DNA of 64,000 bases, taken from positions 1 to 64,000 of the forward strand of contig CALVWF010000006.1 of the NCBI GenBank assembly GCA_944364615.1. The letters are read 5' to 3'. The translations under genes and the position numbers were made by a program. Position 1 is the first letter of the stretch; every line of letters starts with the position of its first letter. Positions 42,722-52,092 of this stretch are shown one piece after another. A model generated the notes under the pieces. The model saw nothing but the letters and a program-made list of their open reading frames with translations, made no database searches and was not told the DNA's origin. Source of the DNA: an uncultured Clostridia bacterium. Lineage in GTDB: Bacteria; Bacillota; Clostridia; Christensenellales; CAG-314.

Positions 42722-44059
42722 CTACTTTTCCGTTTCGCTCTGCGTATTGAATTTGTTGAGCCACACGGTGCCGTCGTCCACAAACACGTACACCGCTCCG
42801 CAATCCTGACATGTATAGAAATAGTCTTTGTCGTCCATTGCCGTACTTCCGCACACGAGACACATACGGCTGTACACCTGTTTGTCCGCCTGTAACACGA
42901 ACACCGTGCACTTTACTATCGACATTATGTCCGTCAGTGAATTTTTGTTGGAAGGGACAACGCATGTAGCCTTGTTGCCGTAATCGGTCTTGAACAGACT
43001 GACGACAAACTGACAGTCCTGTCGGAAGGGTTGAGAAACGTCGGAATGCAGTTGCAGTAAAGTCGCTTGCTGTATCTTGATCTTACGACACTGCACCAGT
43101 ATGCTCAGTTGATCTACGTCTGAATTGATTGTTACTCTGAACAGATCGTTGTAAAGAACAAAGTTTTTCAGTCCGAACGACAATGCAATATTGTCAAAAG
43201 TCTGGTCTTTTTCCATGCTGAATCCCAGTCTGACGTAACTGTCTATTACCGCAAGACTTATAAAAGCACAGTACACGTTGCGTCTTTGCGCAAGACTGAG
43301 CGAATTGAGACCGGCGTTGTATTCGTCAATCAGTTTCCACAGTTTAAAACAGGCGTTGTAATGCTTGTTGTGAATAAAAAGGTTGGTGGCTTCCGCACTT
43401 CCCGTAAATTGCGGAAATGCAGACATGATCTTGTAAAAATCGCTGTTGCGCAACTGCGAAAACTTGCCTCGCATATAAAACAACTTCTTGTACTCGTCAA
43501 ACATCTGAGCATTGGTGTCTTTAAACAGAGAAGTGTCCAACAGTTTGAGTAAGTCGAGTTTGTTCAATGCCGAACTCTGAAAATACGCCTGATAAATATT
43601 CGTGACGCCGCTTTTGGCATTTTCCGACGGCAGTTCCAGCGCGCGCACTATCTTGTCCATAAGAGTGCGTACAAGTCTGTTTTCGTAGGTGTTGTACTCG
43701 TCTTCGTTTGTCTTGGCGTACACGTATTCGGGGTAAAACGACTTGTCTTCCTTCTGCTTCCACAACTTGGGCTGTTTGACGGTCATCTGTATCCCCTGCG
43801 GAGTAAGCGCGCCCGACCTTTCGGTGCGTCTGAGATTGTACTCCGTCTTCAACACTATGTATGGCGACCGCACTATTTCCGCGATGTGAGGAAGTGTTTC
43901 GTAAATCTTTTCCACCAAAGTGTGAATGTCGGGACGTTGCGAAACAGGTTGGTAAAGACTTACCAACCCTTGTTTTTCGCCGTCTATGAATTGCCGCACG
44001 GATTTAACTCCGCTGTCCGACATTTGTTTGTTGAATTTTTCCAAAGATAACAAAGACAT
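42722..44059 (-). CDS. DUF2357-type partner of an McrB-like ATPase, with C-terminal zinc ribbon
   Basis: A 445-residue protein whose middle (NEDEYNTYENRLVRTLMDKI) is the recognisable phrase of the DUF2357 family, which travels with McrB-like AAA proteins. The family often carries a PD-(D/E)xK nuclease; I do not see one clearly here. The C-terminus has a four-cysteine ribbon (CLVCGS...CQDCG, ~residues 401-423). ATG 44059 overlaps the stop of the AAA gene, so the two are translationally coupled and the products probably form a complex. The role is plausibly defence or quality control. The DUF2357 call rests on pattern memory. Confidence 0.65.
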   Translation of the reverse strand: MSLLSLEKFNKQMSDSGVKSVRQFIDGEKQGLVSLYQPVSQRPDIHTLVEKIYETLPHIAEIVRSPYIVLKTEYNLRRTERSGALTPQGIQMTVKQPKLWKQKEDKSFYPEYVYAKTNEDEYNTYENRLVRTLMDKIVRALELPSENAKSGVTNIYQAYFQSSALNKLDLLKLLDTSLFKDTNAQMFDEYKKLFYMRGKFSQLRNSDFYKIMSAFPQFTGSAEATNLFIHNKHYNACFKLWKLIDEYNAGLNSLSLAQRRNVYCAFISLAVIDSYVRLGFSMEKDQTFDNIALSFGLKNFVLYNDLFRVTINSDVDQLSILVQCRKIKIQQATLLQLHSDVSQPFRQDCQFVVSLFKTDYGNKATCVVPSNKNSLTDIMSIVKCTVFVLQADKQVYSRMCLVCGSTAMDDKDYFYTCQDCGAVYVFVDDGTVWLNKFNTQSETEK

Positions 44060-45693
44060 TACAACAACTTCCTTTTAAGTCTGGCAATAGTTTCCAGCGT
44101 TTCCGAAAACTCCGTCTTGGAATAGTTTTGCAAAATCAGTTTTTCCAGTTTGACAAGGTTACCTTTGATACCGTCGTCAAATCTTCCTTCAAGTTTGCGC
44201 AACACCTTGCGCGCAAACATAAGATCCAACGCTTTGGCAGACGTTCCTCCGCACGCTACGAACACGGGCACGAAACGGTATATCTGATTCAATATACGGT
44301 TACCGAAGTTGACGTCAAATACATCCAGCGCAAAATCCGTCAACTCGGAGAACTTGCGGTACTCTTCTCGGGACAGTCCGTTGTTTTCGTCGTTGATTGC
44401 CACCGCAAACAGGTTTAACAGATTGTCCATTCCCAGTTTAATGCGCGGTATCGTACGATTGAGTTTAGTCGCTTCGTTACGGCGCGAAAAGTCGATGATT
44501 ACGGCACGGTCGTACACCTTGTCGGTAATGGTGAATGTGGAGTCATCCTTGTTGGCCGTTCCTATAAACCACACGTTTTTGGGTATGACTACCGAACAAC
44601 CGTCCAGTTTCATCGGAAGCAATCCCTCTGTCGAAACGGGCATAAGTTCTATTTTCCACTGCGATTCGTCCAGTTCCAGCACCGACAGAAAATCGGCAAA
44701 ATAGTATTCTATACGCGACAGATTCATTTCGTCCATTGCCATAAGACAGGGTTGCTGTTTGCGGTAGGACGCCTCGTACAAGGCACGCAGGAAAGGCGTT
44801 TCCTTGAACTTGCCCACGAAGTCGTTGTAGTAACCCAACACGTCGCTGCGGTCCTTCCAGGACGCCTGAACGGAAGTAAAGCAGATGTCCGCGCCCGTAT
44901 ATTCGGCAAAATACTTGGGCAACGATGTCTTGCCGGTACCGGACAGTCCTTCCAGTATCATAAATCTCGAACAAGCCAGACCGCTGACGAATGCGCGTAT
45001 GTTGTCGGGAGTATAGAACATTCCGTTGCTTTCAAGATACAGATTGAATCCCTGACAAAGTCCCGCAAGGCTGACTTCGGTAAAGTCGGGTGCCTGATAG
45101 GGATTTAACAGATAGTATTTGTCCATTGCCACAAGATCGGGAAAAACACTGCTGTTGGGATCGAGTTTTTTTGCCTGTTTCTGATCTTCTGCGGAGGGCT
45201 GGCCGTCCTTTTTGGAAGATTTTTGTTCTTTCTTGACGATTTTTACGGTTGTTGTTTCTATGCGGTTTTTGTGAGTTGCCGTTACGTAAGCGTGGTCAAG
45301 CAAATAGCACAGACCTACGCCTGCAGCAAGTATAAGCAACGCCACAAGCAGGTTTCCTGCGTTTACGGCAAAGAAATCGACGGAATGTAAAGCCGCGTAA
45401 AGCACTATCAGCACTACCAGCAACACTCCTGCCGGTATACACGTCAATGCCCAGTGAATCGGTTTCATAAAGTGCGCCTGACCTATTTCGTCGGAATTTT
45501 TTTGCAAAGCAACCATTACCGAAGCCCACTGAACGACTGTTATTACCACCAGAAAGGCAATGAACACCCATTCCTGCCAACTTACGGCAAATACATCGAA
45601 TATACTTATAAAAAACAGAATAAATGCGCCCGCACCTATAAAACAAAGACATTTTACAGCGTTGTCAAAGGCCTTTTTTGTAAGAATTTTCAT
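44059..45693 (-). CDS. Membrane-anchored McrB-like AAA+ protein
   Basis: A 544-residue protein. The first ~150 residues hold four hydrophobic helices in two hairpins, then a Lys-rich linker (KKEQKSSKKDGQPSAED). Residues ~250-530 form an AAA+ module of the McrB branch: Walker A LEGLSGTGKTSLP, LMAMDEMNLSRIEYYF (Walker B) and FIGTANKDDSTFTITDKVYD (sensor region). McrB itself is a soluble GTPase that drives a nuclease; the membrane anchor is unusual. ATG 45693 follows GGGAGG. It overlaps the DUF2357 gene by one base. Confidence 0.8.
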   Translation of the reverse strand: MKILTKKAFDNAVKCLCFIGAGAFILFFISIFDVFAVSWQEWVFIAFLVVITVVQWASVMVALQKNSDEIGQAHFMKPIHWALTCIPAGVLLVVLIVLYAALHSVDFFAVNAGNLLVALLILAAGVGLCYLLDHAYVTATHKNRIETTTVKIVKKEQKSSKKDGQPSAEDQKQAKKLDPNSSVFPDLVAMDKYYLLNPYQAPDFTEVSLAGLCQGFNLYLESNGMFYTPDNIRAFVSGLACSRFMILEGLSGTGKTSLPKYFAEYTGADICFTSVQASWKDRSDVLGYYNDFVGKFKETPFLRALYEASYRKQQPCLMAMDEMNLSRIEYYFADFLSVLELDESQWKIELMPVSTEGLLPMKLDGCSVVIPKNVWFIGTANKDDSTFTITDKVYDRAVIIDFSRRNEATKLNRTIPRIKLGMDNLLNLFAVAINDENNGLSREEYRKFSELTDFALDVFDVNFGNRILNQIYRFVPVFVACGGTSAKALDLMFARKVLRKLEGRFDDGIKGNLVKLEKLILQNYSKTEFSETLETIARLKRKLL

Positions 45694-45960
45694 GATACCT
45701 CCCTTCGTTCCGCAGTAACGACGCACCGAATCGCGTCGACACACACAATCGGAATGACGCGAAATGTAACCGCAAGCAATACGACAAGCCCGAATCCTTG
45801 CCGTTTAGCCGATTTATTTCGCTTTTTCCATTCAGACCGACGGAACACAGATATTAATTTGTCACAACAGTAGTCTATCATTTATTTTCGGTAACGTCAA
45901 CAGTAAATTCACTCATAACCGCTACAATTTACGTATACCTTCCATAAAAAAATTTACTGT
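45694..45960. other. Intergenic region upstream of the McrB-like gene
   Basis: About 270 bp between the McrB-like gene and the end of the pilus locus. I see no gene and no clear promoter hexamer pair. Confidence 0.4.
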
Positions 45961-45992
45961 AAAAGAGACAACCGCAGTTGACGGTTGGCTCT
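45961..45992 (-). terminator. Probable terminator of the pilus locus
   Basis: GAGACAACCG/CGGTTGGCTC stem with one mismatch (45965-45974, 45982-45991), followed on the minus strand by TTTT and, after a gap, seven T. Confidence 0.55.
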
Positions 45993-46006
45993 ACACTTTA
46001 AAAACA

Positions 46007-47698
46007 TCAGTCGTCGTACAGACTCATCAGTTCGGAAATATCCGTCACGCCTTTCATTACCAGTTTTTTACAACTGTCCCAAAGGTTGACCATTCCTTCT
46101 TCCTTGGCAATCTCGCGCAGTTCGTCAATGGTACGTCCTTGCGTAACCGCGCTGCGCAGACGTTCGCTCATGTACATTATTTCGTGAACGGCGACTCTTC
46201 CGCGGTAGCCCGTATGACCGCAGAACTGACAGCCCTGCGCACGGAATACCGAAACAGGCTCGTCCAGTCCCAGCAATTTCATTTCCGCTTCGTTGGTCTT
46301 GCCGCGTTTCTTGCATGCGGGACAAAGTCTTTTGACAAGACGCTGAGCAATTACGCCCACAAGAGCGTCCGCTACAAGGTAGTCGGTTACGTTCATGTCG
46401 GTAAGACGTATTATTGCGCCGGGAGCGTCGTTGGTGTGCAGTGTGGAAAACACAAGGTGACCGGTAATAGCGGCTCTTACCGCAATTTCCGCAGTGTCTT
46501 CGTCACGGATTTCCCCCACCATGATTATATCGGGGTCCTGACGCAAAATGCTTCGCAAAGCGTTGGCAAAGGTCAGATCTGCCTTGGGATTGACCTGAAC
46601 CTGATTTATACCGTTCATCGTGTATTCGACGGGGTCTTCGACAGTAATTACATTGACCGTAGGACGGTTTATTTCTTTAAGAAATGAGTAAAGCGTTGTG
46701 GACTTACCGCAACCCGTGGGACCGGTAAGCAGCACTATTCCGTAGGAATGGGCAAGAATCTTGTCTATTACCAGATTTTCGTCGGCGGTAAATCCGAGGT
46801 CGGTACGCGTAAAGTTAAACGACGTCTTGTCCAGAATACGAATAACGAATTTTTCACCGTAAACGGTAGGCAACGTGGCTACACGGAAGTCGTACTCGGT
46901 GCCGTTTATAGCCATACTTATACGACCGTCCTGAGGTATACGGCGTTCGGCGATGTTGATACCAGACATAATTTTCAGACGCGCGCAAATTGCCGAGTAA
47001 GATTCTATCGGAAATTCCACCCTCAACTGCAAGTCGCCGTCGATACGGTATCTGACCTTGACGGTACGTTCGAAAGGTTCGATGTGTATATCCGACGCTT
47101 TAAAGGGAATGGCCTCTCGGATAATGGAATCCACAAGACGCACCGACGGATTGTTGATTACGTCGTCCGCGCTGTCTATAACGGTGACGCTTCCCGTCAT
47201 TACTCTGTTGATGACGTCCCTGTCCCCCGCGTCCTGCAAATCGCCCAACGCCTTGGTGGTAGACAAAACCGCGACAATGGAGTCCACGTAAATGTCTATC
47301 TGTGTGGGAGGCACCAGCACGAAATCCATATCGCAGGTAAATTCGGTGGCGATTACCGATCGCGCGTGCATGTCGAGCGGACGTCCGATAGCCACAAGCA
47401 AAACACCGTTACGGTTGAATGAAACGGGCAAAAACTTGTGTTTTTTCAAAAAAGCGTATTCAAAGCGTTCAACCAACGACTTGTCTATGTCGAGCATGTC
47501 CACTTCGATATAGGGCAGACAGTAAAATTCGCCCAAAACAGGCAAAGCCTCTACTTCGGTGCAGTACGCCTTTGCCTGCATATAGGTTTCGATGGGAACG
47601 CCCAACCGCTTGCAGTCTTCGTAAATGGCGTTTATCTGTTTACGCTTGATTATTTTTTTATAAGCGTAATACGTTAAGAGTTCGTAATTGATATCCAT
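46007..47698 (-). CDS. pilB: Type IV pilus assembly ATPase (PilB/GspE)
   Basis: Cytoplasmic hexameric motor that drives pilin polymerisation. 563 residues: an N-terminal MshEN-type domain (~1-150), then the secretion ATPase with VRYRIDGDLQLRVEFP, Walker A TGPTGCGKSTTLYSF (~330), Asp box VEDPVEYTMNGINQVQVN, Walker B DIIMVGEIRDEDTAEIA and His box GHLVFSTLHTNDA. A four-cysteine zinc site (CPAC...CQFC) is intact. Last gene of the locus, 4 bp after pilC. No second ATPase of the retraction type (PilT) is present in the window. Confidence 0.96.
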   Translation of the reverse strand: MDINYELLTYYAYKKIIKRKQINAIYEDCKRLGVPIETYMQAKAYCTEVEALPVLGEFYCLPYIEVDMLDIDKSLVERFEYAFLKKHKFLPVSFNRNGVLLVAIGRPLDMHARSVIATEFTCDMDFVLVPPTQIDIYVDSIVAVLSTTKALGDLQDAGDRDVINRVMTGSVTVIDSADDVINNPSVRLVDSIIREAIPFKASDIHIEPFERTVKVRYRIDGDLQLRVEFPIESYSAICARLKIMSGINIAERRIPQDGRISMAINGTEYDFRVATLPTVYGEKFVIRILDKTSFNFTRTDLGFTADENLVIDKILAHSYGIVLLTGPTGCGKSTTLYSFLKEINRPTVNVITVEDPVEYTMNGINQVQVNPKADLTFANALRSILRQDPDIIMVGEIRDEDTAEIAVRAAITGHLVFSTLHTNDAPGAIIRLTDMNVTDYLVADALVGVIAQRLVKRLCPACKKRGKTNEAEMKLLGLDEPVSVFRAQGCQFCGHTGYRGRVAVHEIMYMSERLRSAVTQGRTIDELREIAKEEGMVNLWDSCKKLVMKGVTDISELMSLYDD

Positions 47699-47702
47699 AG
47701 TT

Positions 47703-48914
47703 TTACACTCCGAGAGTTTGCATTACTTGCAGCAACGGCGAATAGATGGCGTAGAACAGCACACCCACGGAACCGCCGATAATTACCAGAATTACAGGTT
47801 GAATGATTGTTGTAATGGAAGCAATCGCGCTTTCCGCCTGATTGTCGAAAAAGGTACAGGACCGTATAAGCACTTCGGCAAGCGATCCCGAACGTTCGCC
47901 CACCGAAATCATCTGAATGATCAGAGGCGGAAACAATCCGTAAGAATCCAGCGCAACGGTAAGACTCATTCCCTGCCTTACGTCTTCGATGGCGCTTTTG
48001 AAACGCTTTTCGGCATATTTGTTTCCAAGCACGATGTTTACCGTTTCCATTGCGTCTATTACATCCAGACCGCCGTCTATAAGCAGTCCGAAAGCCCTTG
48101 CGAATCTTGCGGTGACAAGACTTTTGGTGATCTTGCCCACAAGGGGTGCCTTAAACTTAAAAGCGTCCCACAGATACTTGCCTTTTTCGGTACGCATCCA
48201 CAGCATTATCAGCACTATCAACACTACCGCGCCGACAAAAAGCATTTTCCAGTTTTCTTTAAACCAGACGCTCATGTCATACAAAGCGATGGTCAGAGGA
48301 GGCATTTCCACTTCCAGCGAGTCCAACGCCTTCATGAATGTGGGAATAATAAACGCCACCATCAGAACAATGATACCGATAGCCATCAAAATAAGAATAA
48401 TGGGATATATCATCGCGCTTTTTGTCTTTTTCTTGATGCGGGCGTCCGTTTCGAAGTAGTCGGCAAGGGTAATCATTATTTTGTCCAGCGCGCCGGAAAC
48501 TTCTCCGACGTACACCATTGACAGCAGAAACTGCGGAAATATTTTCTTGTGTTTTTTGAGCGCCTGCGACAGCAGTTGTCCCGACTTGACGTCTTCGTGT
48601 ACGAAGTCGAGAGTTTTTTTGAGCAATGCCGAGTAAGACTGATTTTTTAATATTTCCAACGCCTCGATAATGGGAATACCCGTGTTGAACATTATGGCGA
48701 ACTGACGGCAAAAAGTAGCAAGTTCGTTTGCGGACACTTTGCCCGTTGTGGAAAAGAACGTGCTTGCGGTAGTCTGCGTTACGGGAGTAGCCTTGACAAG
48801 ATACAGGCTTTGTTCGGCAAGACGCATGGCAAGTTGCTGTTCGTCTTCCGCAAGGAACACGCCCGTAAATTTTTTGCGTTCGAGATTGACAGCGGTATAT
48901 TTAAACTTTTTCAC
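47703..48914 (-). CDS. pilC: Type IV pilus inner-membrane platform protein (PilC/GspF)
   Basis: Membrane platform that couples the ATPase to pilin assembly. 403 residues with the two repeated GspF domains (~65-190 and ~270-395: LATFCRQFAIMFNTGIPIIE and VTARFARAFGLLIDGGLDVI), three hydrophobic helices and the family ending VGVLFYAIYSPLLQV. The N-terminus MKKFKYTAVNLERKKFTG is typical. Between pilD (11 bp) and pilB (4 bp), same strand. Confidence 0.95.
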   Translation of the reverse strand: MKKFKYTAVNLERKKFTGVFLAEDEQQLAMRLAEQSLYLVKATPVTQTTASTFFSTTGKVSANELATFCRQFAIMFNTGIPIIEALEILKNQSYSALLKKTLDFVHEDVKSGQLLSQALKKHKKIFPQFLLSMVYVGEVSGALDKIMITLADYFETDARIKKKTKSAMIYPIILILMAIGIIVLMVAFIIPTFMKALDSLEVEMPPLTIALYDMSVWFKENWKMLFVGAVVLIVLIMLWMRTEKGKYLWDAFKFKAPLVGKITKSLVTARFARAFGLLIDGGLDVIDAMETVNIVLGNKYAEKRFKSAIEDVRQGMSLTVALDSYGLFPPLIIQMISVGERSGSLAEVLIRSCTFFDNQAESAIASITTIIQPVILVIIGGSVGVLFYAIYSPLLQVMQTLGV

Positions 48915-48925
48915 AGATACCTCCG

Positions 48926-49717
48926 TTAGAAAAACAATGTGACGTACCAGTCAATTACGTAAGAGGCGAAAAATATTGCAAACGCTCCGCCCCAGGCAAG
49001 ATATGGCGCAAACGGATATTCGGGTTTGGTGAACATATCTTTGTTTTTGTTTAAAGTATTTTGCAGGGCTATATCGAACAGCGCGACGACGATGCCGGCT
49101 ATCACTGCCACCGAAACATATTTCCAGCCCAGGAGAAATCCCAAAGACGCCATAAGTTTGACATCGGCAAATCCCATTCCTTCTCTGCCGAAAACCACGA
49201 AAGACAAGCCGTAAAAAGCGAGGAAAAATCCGCCTGCCCCCAACAACCCCCACAGTTTGGACAGGATGTCCGCTTCGTCGAACGCCCACACGGAAAGGAT
49301 TGCCACAACGGCAAGAGCAATCTGCAGACTGTCGGGAATGAACAGGTTGTCATAATCGCACAAAGACATTGTCAACAGCACGGACAAAGTCACGGCGAAT
49401 ACGGAACACAGGAACAAATCGTCGTAATACATAAAGGCGCAACACAGCCACAGCAGTCCGTTGAGCAGTTCCACCCAGAAATACCTCGACGAGTACGGTC
49501 TGTGACAGTAACGGCATTTTCCGCCGAGAAAAATGTAACTAAACAACGGAATGTTGTCACGCCAAGCGAGTTTGTGACCGCACGAAGTGCAGTGGGACGG
49601 AGGATTGGCTATACTCATACCGCGCGGAACACGGTAGACAACCACATTTAAAAAACTGCCTACACACACACCGAGCAGCGCGAACATTACAGAGACGGTG
49701 ACAAAAACAAAGTCCAT
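48926..49717 (-). CDS. pilD: Prepilin peptidase (PilD/GspO)
   Basis: Membrane aspartyl protease that cuts prepilins after the Gly/Ala at the KxAF(T/S) boundary and N-methylates the new end. 263 residues, about eight helices. The N-terminal domain has the four-cysteine zinc motif (CTSCG...CRYCH). The catalytic Asp pair lies in SLCDYDNLFIPD and GMGFADVKLM; the second is GFAD instead of the common GxGD, an acceptable variant. 9 bp after the small class III-like pilin gene. Confidence 0.93.
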   Translation of the reverse strand: MDFVFVTVSVMFALLGVCVGSFLNVVVYRVPRGMSIANPPSHCTSCGHKLAWRDNIPLFSYIFLGGKCRYCHRPYSSRYFWVELLNGLLWLCCAFMYYDDLFLCSVFAVTLSVLLTMSLCDYDNLFIPDSLQIALAVVAILSVWAFDEADILSKLWGLLGAGGFFLAFYGLSFVVFGREGMGFADVKLMASLGFLLGWKYVSVAVIAGIVVALFDIALQNTLNKNKDMFTKPEYPFAPYLAWGGAFAIFFASYVIDWYVTLFF

Positions 49718-49725
49718 AAATCCCC

Positions 49726-50088
49726 CTACAACAGTCCGTACTGATAGGTTACAACCTGTACTTCACCGCCGACGTTTGCGACGGAGACTATGAGGTGAAC
49801 GACCTGCCCTATTTTTACCACAAGATCGTTACCGCTTTCCGTCCATTGAAACCCGAAGTCGTTGTCGCCGTACTTCTGTGCAAGATCGATGTCTGTCTTG
49901 CCCTGCTTGTTGGAAATAAAGGAAGTGGCGATGTCGTCCAGAAAAGACTTGCGTTCGAGATATTCGCGGTACTTGTCCGCCTTGTCCGTACCTACGGTGA
50001 CGGAAAGCAGTATCACCACGATAAACGCCGCCACAAGCGCCATCATCAGCAGAACGTATTCTATTGTCAGACCTTTTTTAGAAAACAT
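49726..50088 (-). CDS. Small prepilin-like protein (Flp/class III-like signal)
   Basis: A 120-residue protein starting MFSKKGLTIEYVLLMMALVA: a short basic leader, Gly, then a hydrophobic helix with Glu near position +4, resembling archaeal-type or Flp prepilins more than the AFTxxE type used by its neighbours. The rest is a small soluble domain ending in beta strands. It overlaps the neighbouring minor pilin end by only 1-2 bp spacing, so it belongs to the operon. Probably a minor pilin, or the analogue of a PilN/PilO alignment protein. Confidence 0.65.
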   Translation of the reverse strand: MFSKKGLTIEYVLLMMALVAAFIVVILLSVTVGTDKADKYREYLERKSFLDDIATSFISNKQGKTDIDLAQKYGDNDFGFQWTESGNDLVVKIGQVVHLIVSVANVGGEVQVVTYQYGLL

Positions 50089-50089
50089 T

Positions 50090-50659
50090 CTACAGCACCT
50101 CCGAAAGAGATACCAACCGATAGTTGGAGCCTGTCACCGCCGAAATGGACAAAGCGTAGGAATTGTCCGCATTGACCGCAATGTTTACCGTCATTGTGTA
50201 TTTGACGGCGTCTATAAGATAGGTAAATGAATACAAGGCGTCGCTGTCTGCGGAACGGGAAACGGTAACGCCGTATCTGACGTCTTCCTGGGACAAAGGA
50301 GCGTCGGCAACGTAGTCTTTGTTGACGAAAAACTGCCAATTTTCTTCGCCCGTACCCACGCATTGTTCAAATTTGAACTGAAAATCGGTAACGCCCGCAA
50401 CAAATGCAAACTTTCCGTTGAAATCGGCAAGCACGTCAAAAGTACCCGACGCGTCTTCCGTACGCTGTGAAAGAGCGCTGCGAAGACTGTCTCTTACCGA
50501 ATAGGCAACAGACCACGCCGAGATGTGCTGAGCACGATTGTCCTGCAAAGTCACGCTTACGTTGCACGCCATAAAACCGGCAACGGACAAAATGACTATC
50601 AATGCCATGGACACTATGACTTCCGCAAGGGAAAATGCTTTGTTGAGTTTGAGTTTCAT
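50090..50659 (-). CDS. Minor prepilin
   Basis: A type IV prepilin of 189 residues: leader MKLKLNK, cleavage site KAFSLAEVIVSMAL with Glu at +5, a 20-residue helix, then a globular domain with an aromatic-rich end. Such minor pilins prime assembly or sit at the pilus tip. It lies 2 bp after the PilM-like gene and 1 bp before the next pilin gene. Confidence 0.85.
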   Translation of the reverse strand: MKLKLNKAFSLAEVIVSMALIVILSVAGFMACNVSVTLQDNRAQHISAWSVAYSVRDSLRSALSQRTEDASGTFDVLADFNGKFAFVAGVTDFQFKFEQCVGTGEENWQFFVNKDYVADAPLSQEDVRYGVTVSRSADSDALYSFTYLIDAVKYTMTVNIAVNADNSYALSISAVTGSNYRLVSLSEVL

Positions 50660-50661
50660 AT

Positions 50662-52083
50662 TTAAAAATTCTGACGTTTGTTATACATACCCGTGTAAAG
50701 CGCGCCCACAAGATCGAGGTTTGCGTTTATCACGGAGGAGGGCAGATTTCCCAACGGCTCGAAGCGCACGTCGTTGCCCTCTTCTTCGGAATTTGCCATG
50801 TCGAAAACAAAGTTGAATCGAGGATCGATGTTGACCACGACACTGTCCACACGGGGCAGATATTCTTCGCGCGCCAACTGATATTTGTACAGCAACGCCC
50901 ACTTCATTATCATTCGGAAATTTTCGTAAACGATTCCTTCCGCCGTTTCCGGCACGGGACGTTGCATAAACTTGGGCAGACGTTTGGGCATCTTGCGCGC
51001 AAATATCTTCTTTTTGCGCGACTCCGCCATTTGTTGGGCAAGTTTTTCACGGCGTTCCGCTTCTTCCTGTTCGGCGTCCGTCTCGTCAATGCCGTCGTCG
51101 GAAGACTGTACTATTTCGTCCACCGCCGATTGCAAAGCGTTGACATCTTCGGTACGGCTGTCCGCAAGCACCTGACTGACTGCGCCGTCGGCGGTAAGCG
51201 CCTCCTGCTGCGCATTGAGATTGTCGCCCGTCGACAGTTGATCGGCAACATTTGCGGCAATTTCTTCCAGATCGTCGGCGTCCACCGTCAGCGCCTTCAT
51301 CCTCGCGCGTTCCTTGGCGTTGATGATGGCAAGATCTGCCACGTCGTGATCGTACTGCATGTTTTCCTGCAACACCTTGTCGTCGGCAAGATGTACGGTG
51401 CCCAGTTTGAAATCGGCAAATCCCGCCGTCTTACCCTTCAGACAGAACACCGCCTTGGTGTAGTCGGACTTGACGTCAAGCAAAATGAACGTCTTTTTCC
51501 TGAGAGCGGGTTTAAACTGCAACACCGTGTTCAGCGTACAGTTCGCGCTGAAAGACGTTGTCTTGGGATAAAATTTGTTGACGGACAGATTGCGGTACAG
51601 GTTTGTAAGATAGTTTTTGCGCAGTACGGTAAGATAAAAAACGACATACTGCTTGTTGCTTCCCGCAATAAACGAGTTGAATTGCAGTTCCTTGTAACTT
51701 TTGTACAACTTTTGCAGTTCGGTGGTCAGAGCCGTTTTTATTTTGTTGTTGCTCATTAAAGGCAACGCAACGTTGTCCATCGCAACGGCGTTGTCAGGCA
51801 AAACCACGTACACAGCCAAAGAGTTGGATGTCGGCAACGTGCTTATATACTGAGCAAAAATGTCTTTAAATTCCGTCAGAAATTCTTCGGAAAGAAAATG
51901 ATTGGTGTAGGCAAAAGTATCAACGGTCGATTTGTTGAAATTGAGCCCGAACATGCGCATTATCTTGACCTGTTTCAACACGCCGTCAAACCCTACAACA
52001 ATGTTCAAAGCGTGCTTGGACGGTGGAATCTGACGCAAATCGGCAAAGGAAAAATCCGAAACGGAAGATTGAAAAAGATTCAT
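50662..52083 (-). CDS. PilM-like actin-fold assembly protein
   Basis: A 473-residue cytoplasmic protein. Its first half resembles PilM, the actin/FtsA-fold protein of the pilus alignment complex (LNIVVGFDGVLKQVKIMRMF; LAVYVVLPDNAVAMDNVALP; FILLDVKSDYTKAVF). A long acidic, low-complexity insertion (~275-350, TDAEQEEAERREKLAQQ) interrupts it, after which the last ~110 residues (FRMIMKWALLYKYQLAREEY) resume a PilM-like end. PilN and PilO, its usual partners, are not recognisable; the two small membrane proteins at 57.6-58.7 kb could replace them. Confidence 0.75.
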   Translation of the reverse strand: MNLFQSSVSDFSFADLRQIPPSKHALNIVVGFDGVLKQVKIMRMFGLNFNKSTVDTFAYTNHFLSEEFLTEFKDIFAQYISTLPTSNSLAVYVVLPDNAVAMDNVALPLMSNNKIKTALTTELQKLYKSYKELQFNSFIAGSNKQYVVFYLTVLRKNYLTNLYRNLSVNKFYPKTTSFSANCTLNTVLQFKPALRKKTFILLDVKSDYTKAVFCLKGKTAGFADFKLGTVHLADDKVLQENMQYDHDVADLAIINAKERARMKALTVDADDLEEIAANVADQLSTGDNLNAQQEALTADGAVSQVLADSRTEDVNALQSAVDEIVQSSDDGIDETDAEQEEAERREKLAQQMAESRKKKIFARKMPKRLPKFMQRPVPETAEGIVYENFRMIMKWALLYKYQLAREEYLPRVDSVVVNIDPRFNFVFDMANSEEEGNDVRFEPLGNLPSSVINANLDLVGALYTGMYNKRQNF

Positions 52084-52092
52084 CTTGACACC

